Below are positions 24,701-36,800 of a stretch of 64,000 nt of DNA, one piece after another. The stretch spans positions 744,001-808,000 of the forward strand of contig JAPEIS010000004.1 of NCBI GenBank assembly GCA_029531795.1, written 5' to 3'. The notes below the pieces were generated by a model, which was not told the DNA's origin, ran no database searches, and was given only the letters and a program-made list of their open reading frames with translations. Positions within the stretch are counted from its first letter, which is position 1. Each line of letters starts with the position of its first letter. The DNA comes from Sclerotinia nivalis (taxonomy: Eukaryota; Ascomycota; Leotiomycetes; Helotiales; Sclerotiniaceae). The position numbers and the translations under genes were made by a program.

Positions 24701-26405
24701 TTCAGTAAATCATGGGAACGTTGCTGAGTCTTTTTGCCATGATATGTAAAGGGAGTTTCGAGAGGACGTGGAAAAAAAGAGACATCATAACCCACAGATT
24801 CATCCGTAAGCGGTGTAGATAAACCTAACTTTGATGTAGTTTCCACCGTGCGCTGCATTAGATGCTGACTACTCTGGTGTACTTCAAGCTCCATAGGATG
24901 AGCTTTGCCGACGTACTTTCCAGTTCTTGAGTCTAGATTCTCCACATAATGCAAGAGTAGCTCAGGTTTTTGCTTGACTATTGTAACTGCAGCCACTAGG
25001 AAAGTTAACGTTTCAAGACCATGTACACTGTTTCTTTTATTAACCTGGCCAATTAATTCACGAGCAGTAGTTTTAGACTCCCTAGCAGAGGCTTGACCTG
25101 TCCAAAGGCCACCCTCGCGTATTACCTTAATGGCTATTTTAGCATTGTGGTCATTGTAGAAATCCATGAAGTTTCTCGCATTTCCAGTGCTTAGAAAGAT
25201 TGGTCCTTCGAATGAATCAGAAGGTACGGCATTTGCGATGTGATATTTTTCAGCTTGCTTTTTGAAATTTACACAGGCCTTGACCTCCACGAGGCCAAGA
25301 GAGTCTCCGGTTGCGGTTGCATGGATGCCATGTTCAGGCAAGGAGATCTCAACGGTAAAAACTCTCTTTGGAGATCTAAGCTTTTCTGACCTAGTGAAGT
25401 TGCTCGAAAATTTCCCTCTGGGACCCATTTGGACAGTAACTGTATATCTCGGGACATATAGGTATCTTGCTGCATAGTTAAAGACCTCGCGGGTGACATG
25501 ACTACTGTGTGTAATTTCTTCTTGTGGCTTCTCTACTGGTGTCGGTTCTGTTGCTAGTTTTTGTTGTGCTGCTAATGGCGCTAGCGGGGTTGATATTATT
25601 CCCGACGATGCCATTGTCATTACTGCTGCCTCTGTGGGCTGAACATTAATATTCTTCAATCCTTTCTTTGCGTCTTTTAAAATCCATTTTGGTGTGACAA
25701 AGGATAACAAGACATCCAATAGTTGCTTCTCTTCGAGCACGAGAAGTAGTTGCAAAATTGCCGCATTTGTGGCTCGAGCCTAGAGTATTTTGTTAGTAAA
25801 ACGTTCTCACCGTCTCCAAAGAACTGGACCTACAGTTTTGGTGGAAGTCGCACTGGTCTTCAGCGGAGGTACACCGGGGAGGTTGCATGCCAAATTGCAT
25901 TTGATGAGATCTTTGTGGCCGTTCGTTGCCTTAATATACTTACTCTCGTACTCAAAAGTACACGGCGCTTTTTGCTGCACGAGGTGTGAGATATCCCACA
26001 GGGAAGCCAGGAAAAAGGCGTCCCTGTATCTGGATTGGCCCAAGTTGATGGCCTTGGCTAATATGGGGTGTTTCTCCAAAATTTTGTCTACCGCTTCCCA
26101 GTCAATTGTATTATTCAAAAATACAGCCGTGGGTGGAAGAGGCACTTCAAGCTCGCTTGGTAGACTGGAATCAGGAGGAATCTGGAACAACCAATCGCTC
26201 GTATCCGGAGGCTGAGGTATCTCTTGAAGAGCAAGGGCTAATGAATGATGCCTCACGAATAAGTATTCCGGACTTCGAATCCACTGTGCCGACGCATTAC
26301 GGCAGTATAGTGGATTGAGCAGCCGGCCGCGAAGAGTCTATATAAACCTCAATTGATTGAACATCAAATGTGGATGAGAGAAAAACAAACCAGTTTCCTA
26401 AACAT
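21715..26405 (-). CDS. DExH-box ATP-dependent RNA helicase with predicted mitochondrial presequence
   Basis: Four exons, 26405-26391, 26337-25834, 25779-23354 and 23302-21715, total 4,533 nt and encode 1,510 residues. The first exon is only five codons (MFRKL). Joined to TLRGRLLNPLYCRNASAQ it makes an Arg-rich, acid-free leader of mitochondrial targeting type. A dsRBD-like region (about 270-360) precedes the helicase core: motif I GKTGSGKT (571-578), Ia TQPRRIAATS, II DEVH (674-677), III SAT (711-713), V LATNVAETSITVDD and VI QRSGRAGR (964-971). The HA2 region (RLLGMLPLRPALGKMI) and an OB-fold-type C-terminus follow. This is the layout of DHX29/36/57-like helicases, which unwind structured RNA. 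Targeting to mitochondria is predicted from the leader only. The last 100 residues are acidic and then Ser/Lys/Thr-rich and look disordered. Confidence 0.9.
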
Positions 26406-26902
26406 TTAATGATTAAGTAAAGTAATGGCTTCAGAGCCTTACTTTGTGACAGTAGGTGAGAGCATCAAGAGGTTGTGCTTTGGACAAACGCAGGTGGGTA
26501 TTGGAGTTTTTTTTTTCCCTGGAGTGTGAAATTCGAGAAGATTAAGGCGGTGTGTTTGGCAGAATCTGAGAGCTGTCATGTGATCAATTTTAGTTCTCTA
26601 TGCACGTGACGCTTGACAATCTTACATCCGCTCCACCTTTTTGTGGTAGGCAACCACCTCGAAAAGGAGAAGCTCTCAGCACTAGTCTAGGTAGCGAGGT
26701 AGTGTTTATATTGAATCTGACTTATAGGTAATAGGTATTGGTATGAACATATGAATATAAAGACTGACCCAATACGGAGTACCTGAGTACCTACTATCAT
26801 ATACCGTCGTATATTTTATCTCACTTATTATTAATCATTCTTTTCCATTTCTTTTCATTTTCCATCTGTGAACCGCGATTCCCAGTGTTTCCTCCGCGTA
26901 TC
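26406..26902. promoter_or_regulatory. Shared upstream region of divergent helicase and 26.9 kb gene
   Basis: The 0.5 kb between two divergent starts must contain both promoters. It includes a T-run (about 26508-26517), a CACGTGAC palindrome-containing site near 26603, and a pyrimidine-rich stretch (ATTCTTTTCCATTTC) just before the plus-strand ATG at 26903. No individual site can be assigned a factor. Confidence 0.5.
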
Positions 26903-28579
26903 ATGTCTTATCAAATGCAAGCACTGCCCGGAATCACCTTGCATGGTGAACCCGAAAAAACTGGAGTCTATGATCAGCAGGAGATAGTAACGATAATAAC
27001 ACAATATTACGAATTACTCGCCAAAATGCGTTACTTCCCCTCATCCTACATCAAATATGCACCCCACGATCCTCCGATCGACGTGGATCTCGCCAAGAGC
27101 TATAATCTTGAGCCGCAAGTCATTGAACTTCTTCAAGCACTCCCATATGTTGAAGGCTATAGCAATGAAGATGAGTTTATTCTTGGTGGAAGTTTTGCCG
27201 ATATGAGGAGTCCGGAAGTGTTAAGGCAGAGTCGAGACCCCGGGTATTGCTCTCCTGATGGAGGGTTTGATGATGAGGATGGAGAGTATATGAGGCCTTG
27301 GGAGCTTTGTATCAATGAATGTGGAAATGGCGGGGCGATGATGTTTCTTGACACGAGAATGGTGAGACTCCTGAGCTGTCGTTATTACATCTTAAGCTAT
27401 TAGGACTTTTATTGAACGAGTTTGGGCGGTGCTCAAAGCAACAACTCCATACTTTAACATTCCAACCCAAAATTCGTGCTCTAATTATATCGAATGTTCA
27501 AACGGACTACAGCATGATGATATTTGTTTCCTGGTCGACAACCCCCAAATATCTTTCTTTCGTCATGTTACCCTCAAATTCTCTCCGCAGTCAAACTCAA
27601 TACCAATAACTATTCCTTCACCCCGAAGACTTCATTTCATAACTCAAGCTCTATACTAACTCAAATCAGGTCACATAACAGTGACTGGCCAAGAATCCGG
27701 CTGTTGCGAAGATCCCGGCCTCTCTGGTTTTCCTGAACGTCCCGAAGGTCCTAACCACAATTCGCACGCTCACTTACCCAGCCGCCATGCTAAGGGATTT
27801 TTTGAAGACTGCACAAATAGGCTTTTGAAACTCCAATGGATTCCGAGCTCTGAGGGCCGTAGAATGCTCTGTGAATGGGATGAGGAGGTATTTATTTTTC
27901 TTTTTATAGAGTTATTCCAAAGCCAAACCCTTTAGTCACTTGAAATCAACATCAAACTTCTCGCAAATCCCCCGCTACACAGAATTTTCTCGGATGATTC
28001 TCTAACAACGACCAGTATGGAGATTTAAAACTTCTCTTTCGCACCTACGGCTGGCCCCACAACTTCAACCTCAGTGGCTTTGACTCTGTCTACACACGCT
28101 GGCGCGGATTCATAAATGTTAAACAGAACGCCGCATACTGTGCCAATGATGTAATACACGCGATTCACTACTTAGACCGCGCCACGGAAGACCTGAACTC
28201 CCACTCCCGCCGCCTGCGTAACGGGATCTGGGATCGCGATCCCGGTAAAAATCCCGCAGTGATTGAAGAATTGAATGGAGTATTGAATGGGAGAAGATTA
28301 GAAGTACAGAGAGCAACTGTCATGCTAGAAAAAGCTATTGCTGAACATGGAGGTTGGGATGGGGAAAGAGCAGAAATGGTTAAGGCGTGGAAGAAACATT
28401 TTGAGGATGCCATTGAGAGGGAAGAGAAAAATTTGGAGTGGCGGAAGGTGGAGGGGAAACAGTTTTGTAAGCAGGAGGAAGTTGAGGAGATGGAGGAGAA
28501 GATAAAGGTTTTGAAGGAGGGATTGATGAATGTGGATGGACAGCCGATGACGGCGGAAGAGGCTATTAGGGCTTTGTAG
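26903..28579 (+). CDS. Conserved-looking fungal protein of unknown function
   Basis: Exon 1 (26903-27361) starts at ATG in a CATCATGTC context and gives MSYQMQALPGITLHG to FLDTRM, followed by donor GTGAGA. A second exon ends at 27887 with WDEE before GTATTT and begins near 27671 (HITVTGQESGCCED). The last exon is 28016-28579 (YGDLKLLFRTYGWP to EAIRAL). The second and third exons join in phase after a 128-nt intron. The first junction does not resolve: every acceptor I see near 27670 is phase 1, whereas the donor is phase 0. The middle carries Gly/Asn/Cys-rich sequence (CINECGNGG) faintly like SMI1/KNR4-type domains, not enough to assign. The C-terminal 100 residues form a Lys/Glu-rich, probably coiled-coil helix. 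No catalytic motif was recognised. Confidence 0.6.
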
Positions 28580-29250
28580 GGTTCGGTGATGGATGTGGAG
28601 AAAATTCTCGGGAGGTTTTCAGATTACAATTCAATATACTTAAAAGCTTGGATGAGGGGTGAGAGTTCTATCCTCAGTGCTATCTCAATCTATATATCCG
28701 ACGGTACCATTAATAATAATGGGACCCTACCTATTTATATAGAACCTCAAAGCTCCTATCTACAGGATCACAATCATATGATAACACTAAACCTTTCTAG
28801 AGACTTTTCAATTGCATGAAACCCTTCTAAAGACTTTATCGAAGAACATCAAAAACTACAATATATATCAATACAATTTTATAAACCCAAATTTGTTACA
28901 AAATAGAATCGATCCTCCAATCAATTAAAAGCCTGTCCACCAACATCCCTGTCTAGCACCCATATAAGAGGGTTCCCCAAAAAACCTTTTATGACAAGAT
29001 TGGTGTTGTTTGTATTTCATACTTTCATTGAATTTATTTTTACCCACTCAAAGAACTACCATATTCACTATGGCAAGATTCAATACACAAATGATTGATA
29101 GATCAGGATTCTATCCTCATAACAATAAATCCTCAAGGAGATATTAACTTCACAATCCACCAAACTGAAGTTTGGCAATTTAAAAACCAGCTTTCCATCC
29201 CCTGTTCCAAGCACCATCTATCTCCATTCCCATCTATCCAAAATATCACA
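28580..29250. other. Gap with an open frame of uncertain status from 29095
   Basis: After the stop at 28579 there is AT-rich sequence without features. From 29095 a frame runs open into the next gene in the same phase, reading DSILITINPQGDINFTI. It may be the true N-terminus of that gene after a missed splice acceptor (for example CAG at 29103-29105), or only leader sequence. Confidence 0.4.
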
Positions 29251-30173
29251 ATGTCTCTAGCATATTTCATGGACATAACCCCTGATAAGCTCACCACCAA
29301 CGTAACTTCCCCAGTATCCCCAATAAACCCAATAATTCTTAAAAACTAACACAATATCACCAGAAAAACGGTGCACAATTCTACAGTTTCGGCAGTTCGT
29401 CCCCCCTTTCCTCATCAATCCCCTAGCCCGCACAACTAATCATTCCAAAAGACGACCATTACTACTACCTCAACCCCGACGGATCGCAACTCTACGCCTG
29501 CGGATCATGGAAACTACGCATCAACACCATCGGCTACAGAATCTGGATACCACAACAACGAGAATTTGCCTACGAGCCCGCAGAAATGCGAACGCGGTTT
29601 ATTTTTAACCGGACACATCATGTAATATATCGAGAAACGAGAGAGTGTTTGCGCGATATAGGGGCACCTAGCTTGGGGAGATTAATTGTGAGATTTAGGA
29701 GAGGGGTTATGGAGTCGTGTTTGCAGAATTTGGAGGAAAGAGGAGATAGTGCTCGGGAGAGTCAACATTTTCATGGATTGGACATTGATTTGGATGATTG
29801 GGAGTGGAAAGCTGGTAAGGGATATGAGAGGTGGTTGTTGGAGGAAAGGAAAAGGTTGGAGGATGGAGGGTTGTATTCGGAGTATAATGTTTGGGTGGAT
29901 ACGGAATTGGAGAGGGTGAGGAGAGATATGGGTTATGAGATGGGGAAGGAAAGTACTAAGGTGGAGGGTGTCAAGGAGGAACCCATGAAGCAGGAAGCCA
30001 TTGAGGAGGAAAATACTAAGCAGCAGTTCATCAAAAACGACATTGTCAAGCAGGAGGACATTATCAAGCAAGAGAACACCACCGAGCAAGATTCCATCGA
30101 AAAGGAAGTCACCGAACCGATGTTCATCAAAAAAGAGATTATCGAAGATGAATTTTTTAACTCCGAAACTTGA
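29251..30173 (+). CDS. Unknown protein with a SUMO-consensus-rich tail; intact member of a local paralogue pair
   Basis: Two exons, 29251-29301 and 29427-30173, join in phase 0 (donor GTAACT, acceptor CCTAG) to give 265 residues. The first exon, MSLAYFMDITPDKLTTN, is matched by MTLAYFMGIADEQLERN at 38823, which supports both the start and the splice. The core reads DDHYYYLNPDGS, GSWKLRINTIGYRIWIP and VWVDTELERVRRDM and is not a family I recognise. Residues from about 205 on form a Lys/Glu/Gln/Ile tail containing VKEE, MKQE, VKQE, IKQE and IKKE, each fitting the hydrophobic-K-x-E sumoylation consensus, and IKND, which fits with Asp. The tail's DNA is a degenerate repeat of about 15 nt (ATCAAGCAGGAGGAC and similar). 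A longer N-terminus beginning near 29095 is possible. Confidence 0.6.
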
Positions 30174-30746
30174 GCCAGGAAGTTGGGCTCCCAAACTTTA
30201 ATATTTGACCTTTTTGAGATCTCGTTGACACTCAATCCACACCAGGTTTATCTTCAAAGTTCTTCAACGATCACAAAGATATAAGGAAATATGAATGTGG
30301 AACACTATAGTGATATGGATTGCGCATGCAATTTTTTGGAAATTGCTGATTGAGATGGAGTAACAATAAATGTAGAATGGGGTGACGGCAATAGTTGGTT
30401 TTACTACTACTCTGTGGATATATATCTGGTTCGCTTTGAGCATAAGCAGTTCACATACCGGTATTTTAGTAATATTCATATGCTTTATGGAGGAATTGAA
30501 TCCGGTTTTCGTCATGGCCTTAAACTTCCCAGCGGTCGGTCAAGTTGTAGTTGCAATTTGCGAGGTGATTGCATCTGGTGATTGCATGGGCGAGTAAAAA
30601 TGACAGTATGTTTCAAGGAAGGCGAAATGAAGAGGACATTGAAGGATAAATAGGTCAGATCATATAAATGATGATGAGATACTACTATTCAGAATTGTAC
30701 CACCAGACCATTCAACCTCATCCACTAACCAAAAGCCAATCGCCCA
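30174..30746. other. Convergent intergenic gap, nothing recognised
   Basis: This 0.57 kb lies between two 3' ends that face each other. The frame 30382-30597 has no family features. It should contain the terminators of both genes. Confidence 0.55.
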
Positions 30747-32261
30747 TCAGAAATGGCCATTCTCATCCGCAACCTTAACCACATCCAACATCCTCGCCTT
30801 CTCCACCCTTTCCTCGCTCAGCACATACCTGCCCGGTAAATCAACACTCTCCACCTCCTCTCCCATCATCAACCCCACCACCGCCTTCGCACTCAACCTC
30901 GCCGTCGGCATACCATGTCCCGTAAACCCAGCACAAACATATAATCCATCTCCACCTCCCAATTTCTCACTGACATTCCCTACCCAAGGCCAATTATCTC
31001 TACTAAATCCCATAATCCCGCTCCACTCATAAGTAGCCTTCAGTTCCTCTTGATCATTGTGGAGATTTAATGCACGAGGTAGTTCGCGGCGGAGATAGTC
31101 TGCTGCGGGAGGATCAATGGATGAGTCGTCGAAGACGCCCATGCCAGCTTGGGCGGCATATTGACGACCGCCGCCGAACATTAATTCGCCTCCGGATCCA
31201 TTTTGTGATGAGGTTGTGGAAGAAGGTCTTTGGACGAGATAATCATCTCGATTTGTGTTTTGGCCCGCGTGGCCTATGATACTGTAAGAGTACTCGAGGG
31301 GTTTATTTGAGGATTCTGTGGATGGTGACATGGAGGATGGAGGAAGAAGGGAAGACATTTCTCCGCGGACAGGAACGATAAGATCTGCGAATGAGGGGAG
31401 AAGATGAGATGTATAGGCGTTTGTTGTAAGGAGGACTTTGGGAGCTGAAATTTGGCCGCGAGAAGTGTGGATGATCCATGCTGAAGATGACTTTTGAAGG
31501 CTCGTTACGGGTGTTGAAGTTTGGAGGTTGAATTTTGTGGAACTTGAGGAATCATTCTTGGAAATCAAATCTTCGAGAATCCATGAGACCAATTTATACG
31601 GCCAGAGAGACGCAGCTTTTGAGGTTGTGATTGCGCCAGCTGCTGCAGGAATTCGGAGGTCGGATAATGAGGGGTTTGTGGAATTTTTGGTGATGATGGT
31701 TACTAGATCGCCCAACTTTGGATCTAGAACCTTGAGTGCTTCTGCAACTTTGGCAGCTTGTTCAAACTGATCTTCCGACATGTAAGAGTGACAACTGGAT
31801 AATGACCTCCAGTCACATTGAATATCATTCTCCGCCACGAAAGACTTAATGTCCTCATAGTTCCTCACTTCAAAAGCCCCGACTTCGGGTGGTGAAGCGT
31901 AGACAAGGGGTTGGCAATGTCCTCCATTCTGAATTTATGGAGGTATGTCAGCTGTTAAAAGGCCAAATGTGTAGCCTCGTGATAAAGCCTAACTCACTCT
32001 ACCCGTCGCTCCCCAACAAGCTTCTCTCGCCTCCAACATCACCACGTTAAGATCCTTCCCCTTCCTATGTTCTCTTAACCAATGGGCTGCCGAAGTCCCC
32101 GCGATTCCACTCCCAATAATAATCACATCTGCACGCGAAGGAAGTTTCTCGGTGGTCCTGTGACCAAACAAGATCTTTGAAGGTTCACTATGCCAGAAAG
32201 ATTTTGTGGAATTGGAGGTTGGAAGCCCTGCTTGACCTAGAGTTCCATCTGCAGCCGTCAT
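30747..32261 (-). CDS. FAD-dependent oxidoreductase, D-amino-acid/glycine oxidase (DAO) fold
   Basis: Two exons, 32261-31998 and 31928-30747, total 1,446 nt and encode 481 residues; the 69-nt intron (GTGAGT...TTCAG) falls between Arg88 and Asn89. The dinucleotide-binding motif VIIIGSGIAGTSAAHWL (about 46-62) is followed by an acidic strand end (VVMLEARE) and the block CWGATGRNGGHC (82-93) that contacts FAD in this subgroup. The C-terminal block (WPWVGNVS...GLYVCAGFTGHGMPTA) is the second flavin-binding motif. Enzymes of this fold oxidise amines or amino acids. The substrate cannot be inferred, and no signal peptide or peroxisomal SKL-type end is visible (the end is NGHF). Length is normal for the family and the gene looks intact. 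Confidence 0.92.
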
Positions 32262-33629
32262 GATAGATATCTGAGTCCGGCTCTATGGCATGTAGGATGT
32301 TGTTGAAGAGTTGCTTTCGGAATTGAGGAGAGATAAGCTTGCTGGCTTGTCTTCCCAATGCCCCACCGTCACGTGTATGTCACTATCTCCCCCACTTTCT
32401 GCATCAGGAGTTTAAGATTGGACTTGCCCATTATGGTTAAGGCGCAATATAAGGATATTATGAATATCTAAATACCTTTAGGGGTAATAGAATAATCAAA
32501 TAATAGAATAGCTAATATCTTGCCGTCCCCAAAAATAGAACACAATTTTCTACATTTCCCCTCCCAAAAGCAAGTGTCTGCATTCCCCCCAACCTCCTCC
32601 CGAGCCGAATCGGTTCGGTATGCATGCAGCTTTTTTCGGTTCATGCTGTTAGCGTACATATTTACTTATTATTAAAATCAAGCCATTATCAAGCCACTAT
32701 CAGAAAATATATTGTAATGAGATTATGGAATCTAGATTTTGTGTTTGGAATCTTTCGCATGCATGTTCGTATTCCTTGCTTCCCCGGACTTGCACATGGT
32801 GAGTTGTGGGGGTGAGACTCGGGGTAGTTTGTTGAGGGGAAGGATTTGAGAATGAAATGGGGTAGATAAAATGATAAGCTAAGAATGGTAGGTGAGGAAT
32901 ATCATGTACTATTTGATGCATAAAGAATTAGAAGTAATGGAACTAAAGGGAGCCTCACAATACACCATTTACTCACAGCAAAATTCGAACATAACGGGTA
33001 CTTCATTTCCGAGGGAAAAAATCAAAGCTTTCATTCATAGCCTACCTCAAAGAAACCTCTATAATGTACAATGCCCTTACCCATCCAAATTCCATTCCAT
33101 TCCATTCCCTTACTCCTCCAAATGTATAAACGCTCATGCCAGCAGCGTGAAAGCAGACCCAAAGAAGCAAAGCCCAATAGCTAAAAAGTCATATTCTGCC
33201 AAATTATCCAAGGAATGAATCGAATAAACCATTATAATAGCCTCCATTTTTATAACTCCTAATGAAAATCCCAATGCTCGTGTAAGCGATGTCCTAACCA
33301 GGGTTTTGTAGCTGTTCTTGCTGAGATGGAGATGGAGTACGAAATGTCGTACGAAGGTTGAATTATGTCCATTCGATGAACGAGATACTGTCTGCCATAT
33401 GCCATATGCTTCCTGTTGTGAACGAGCCAAGAAACTGTTGCTTAATGTATGGTGAAACCAAAGCCGAAATTCAAAACGCAACAAAATCGAAATGCAGAGG
33501 GTAATCATGAGTGCTGAAGAAGATACATCCGATGTATGTATCCTCATCCTTACTTGATTACATGCGCGCTAACGTACACTCCTCTCATGCAACTCCCCCA
33601 CGTATTTGTGATAGTGAAGAGAAAAGAAT
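32262..33629. other. Intergenic, no gene seen
   Basis: This 1.4 kb includes the promoter of the FAD oxidoreductase at its left end. The frames present (for example 33134-33547, minus) lack recognisable sequence. A CCATT-unit run (TTCCATTCCATTCCATTCCC, about 33091-33110) is the only simple repeat noted. Confidence 0.5.
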
Positions 33630-33875
33630 CTACCTTCGACAAGCGGTGCTCCAACTTTCGGCGGGAAAGTTGATTGGACTTGGTGGCGGAGGAGCGGGTG
33701 GAGCGTACTCATTCTCGTGGAAGGTGTATGGAGTTTTGTTTTTGGCGTCGTTGGCCTTGAAAGTGTCAAGATGGAAACTGACGTCTTCGCCAAAGGTGGA
33801 AGAAGTAAGAAGTGGAGAGAGACGGCGACGAGGAACGGGCACGGCCATTGTGGTGGTTGATGATTGAGAAGGCAT
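33630..33875 (-). CDS. Candidate small Pro-rich protein (81 residues)
   Basis: The frame starts at an ATG in a good fungal context (CAACATGCC) and encodes MPSQSSTTTMAVPVPRRRL, a Ser/Thr-rich start, then FGEDVSFHLDTF and a Pro run (APPAPPPPSP), ending FPAESWSTACRR. The amino-acid composition is not that of random AT-rich DNA. The stop TAG overlaps a possible donor (CGAAG|GTAGAT), so a further exon downstream is possible. I do not recognise a family. No neighbour suggests a role. Confidence 0.4.
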   Translation of the reverse strand: MPSQSSTTTMAVPVPRRRLSPLLTSSTFGEDVSFHLDTFKANDAKNKTPYTFHENEYAPPAPPPPSPINFPAESWSTACRR

Positions 33876-36800
33876 GTTGAGTATTGTGCGAAGCCGACTA
33901 GTACTAAGCTTTGATTAAAGAAGTATTGGTGTATGATGAGGTCTGATGGAGATGACGCTTGTATGTGAAGGTAGAAAAGGTTGGAGTGAAGGTCTGGCTT
34001 AGATATGGGCGAGAAGGTTGAGAGACCTTGGACCTTTATGTATTTTTTTCTGGTACTACCCCAGAATGTACGTGGGCTGACAAGTTTGGGGTCAGTTTGG
34101 AGTTGATTGGAAATATGGGGGAAATCAGCTAGTACTCACCAGAAAACGTTGGTTCTGTATGGGGTAACGGGAGAAGGTTGATAAGCGCTGACGATCCTTC
34201 TGGAAGGATGAATTGATTGTGCGTATTGGTGATACACTTGACGCTTTTCCAACGAACAGAGATGCTTTGCTCAGGCGCACTCGCAGATATGAGGCAAAAA
34301 TAGTTTAATTATTATGAGGCTGAGTGAGATAGAAGAGTCAAATAACCAACGAACATTGAAGAGGAATAATTTTGGAAATTAAAAATCAAACAAGAATATA
34401 ATCAACTCGGGGGGCAAACGAATGAATTTATCTTGCATTCACTTCTACCATACGAAACCTTGATAAATTAATCATATCATATCCGGTATGACTCCCCTTA
34501 TCAAACATAGCACAGATAGAAAAAAAAATGTTGACAAAGAAAACCAAAGGCAAAGCCGAAAAGGAAGGAAAATAATTCAAGACACTCATCCCTTCGGAAA
34601 GCCGCCTCACAATTTACCCCAGTCTCAACCAAGAATGTTCGAATTTACCAAACCAGGGGTATGGATTATTTCGGTCGTGTTGCTGTGCGTGCGTTACTGG
34701 CTTTGATCAATGGTCGGTCTGAGGCATCATGCGATGCGAGGGTTTGCAATAAATTCAAGGGAAAAAGCAGTATAAACAGTAAAGCAAAAATGATTGCAAC
34801 CGCACAAGCAAAAAATAAAATAAAAGCCGTAAATCTCCGGTGTATTACTACCATATTAGCATATAGCCTCTCGAACCCGAGTGCCCCGGACACTCCTATA
34901 TTGTTTGAACTGTCGTTCTACTACAAGGAAAACCCTAGAAATACTGCATGCATTGTATGATTGCATCTCGTTGATTCTCATCCAACCTCAAACTGATCCC
35001 CAGTTTCTTGGTTGTATGTAACATGTCGGATTATGTTGTGTTGTTGAGCTGTTTCCAGCCTTACTACTGCAAAACTTTGTATCCTTGCATATGTATGAAG
35101 GCATGGAATTTCGTGGGGTTGACGTGCATACTGTATGGATATTGGAGAAGAAACCATGAGAAAAAGAAGACGGATAAGTGTGAAAGTGGAGTTTGAATCG
35201 TTTTTAATTCCACACGTTGCTTCCGGAACATCGACCCGTAGGTATTAGAGTGGTAATGTATGTCTTGGCTTGTAATTTTTTTTTGGCTTCTGCTCTTGAT
35301 ATTTTGTTTAGAAAAAAGACGGTTATGGCTTCAGACTACGGTCCGAGATTTGAAAATTGTTCTTTCCCTTCTGTTTTTGGTATGAAGTCAGTCATGTTCC
35401 GAATGGTTGCAGGTTGGGTTGGGTTTCTCTCCGTCTCATCACCCCCTTCATCTCGCCAAGTATTATCGGTAGTAATATACTTAGTGCAATCTGGATCTCC
35501 GTAGATAGACCCGGACGTGCGTAATCATAACAGTACTGTACAAGGACAGACAATATCAGTGGTTCATTAATATTCTTCACTACCGATCCCGAGGTTTTCT
35601 CATCTCATCTTATCTTTTTCGAATGGCGGTGTGAAAAGACTGTTGACCGAATCAAATGGTAAGAGAGCGTCAGCGTGTCCGTTAGGCAGAAGCTGTAAAG
35701 TTGCGAAAGCAACATTGCACGAAAAGCCAAATGTTACGATCGATAATGTTTGCAATCTAAATATGAATTGATTAAATTTCTTCATTCGTCGCCTTTCTTT
35801 TTCGTGTTGATGAGAACGAATTTTAGGGCCAGCTCATCTAGGTATGTAGATTTTAGATTTATTCGAGTGTTGTCTTAGATGTCGATGCCATCGACGGTTG
35901 CTGCCAGATTTATCATAGCACAAAACCCCCACGTAATGACTTGTCATATTTGGGGAAGACGATTGAGATAGATATCTTACTGCATTCGGCCTTATATGTG
36001 GATTTAGAAAACATGGGGAAGAGACAGGACTGGAATGTGCCGTAAGGGGGTGGGAAATGGAAATCAAATCGTAACTACTTCTAGACCTGCCCTTACTAAG
36101 TTACTTGGCCTGCTTACGACCTCCAATTTTCAATACTTCATTGCATTCTCCAAACAAGACTTCGGGGGGGAAAGTGTGGTATGTATGTTCAGCGGAAAGA
36201 CCGTTTTTATTTTTGTTTGCAGCTTTTACGACAACTCATACCAACGTCTCATCCAACCATTAGAACCTGGAACGGGCCTTACCTTCCGTTCATCTCGGGT
36301 ACGGGATGAGGTGAGCAAAAGGAGTCATAGAACCCGCCAGCTCAATCTTCATACCAACATTAATAATACGTTTGCAATGCTTGATGCTACAGTGACTACG
36401 ATATTTCAGGTTACAGCTTTCAAGCCTGACGCCGGGAAAGCAAAAGGAAGACACAGCCATGGCCCTTATGATGGCCACGGATGAAGGCGAGGGCTTTATA
36501 ACTTAGCAAAACTTAAAAAAAAAAATGATGTCGTGAGTAGCGACACACCGGACACATGGCAATGCCGATCGAAAAGCATCACCTTGACAACTTCCACGGC
36601 TCGGAAGTATCATATTAGGTAAAAGACCTCGTGTAAATGCGGGGGCCCGCGATACCATTTACAGTTCATAGTACAGAATGGTAAATCCGGGGAACCGGAT
36701 CTTTTCATCGTACAGTCCAATACTTGCTTCACCACACAAAAATAAATGAGTTCATGGCCTTCGCAAAAGCGAAATCTTCGGCGTTCCTTGTTGGAAACAT

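Noticed and set aside
26256..26258. GTG as the start codon of the helicase
   Set aside because: The frame continues upstream to an acceptor at 26338, and a spliced ATG at 26405 gives a good presequence.
36035..36484. 149-codon plus-strand frame in the gene-poor region
   Set aside because: No motif, no splice context and a composition close to random. I could not support it as a gene.
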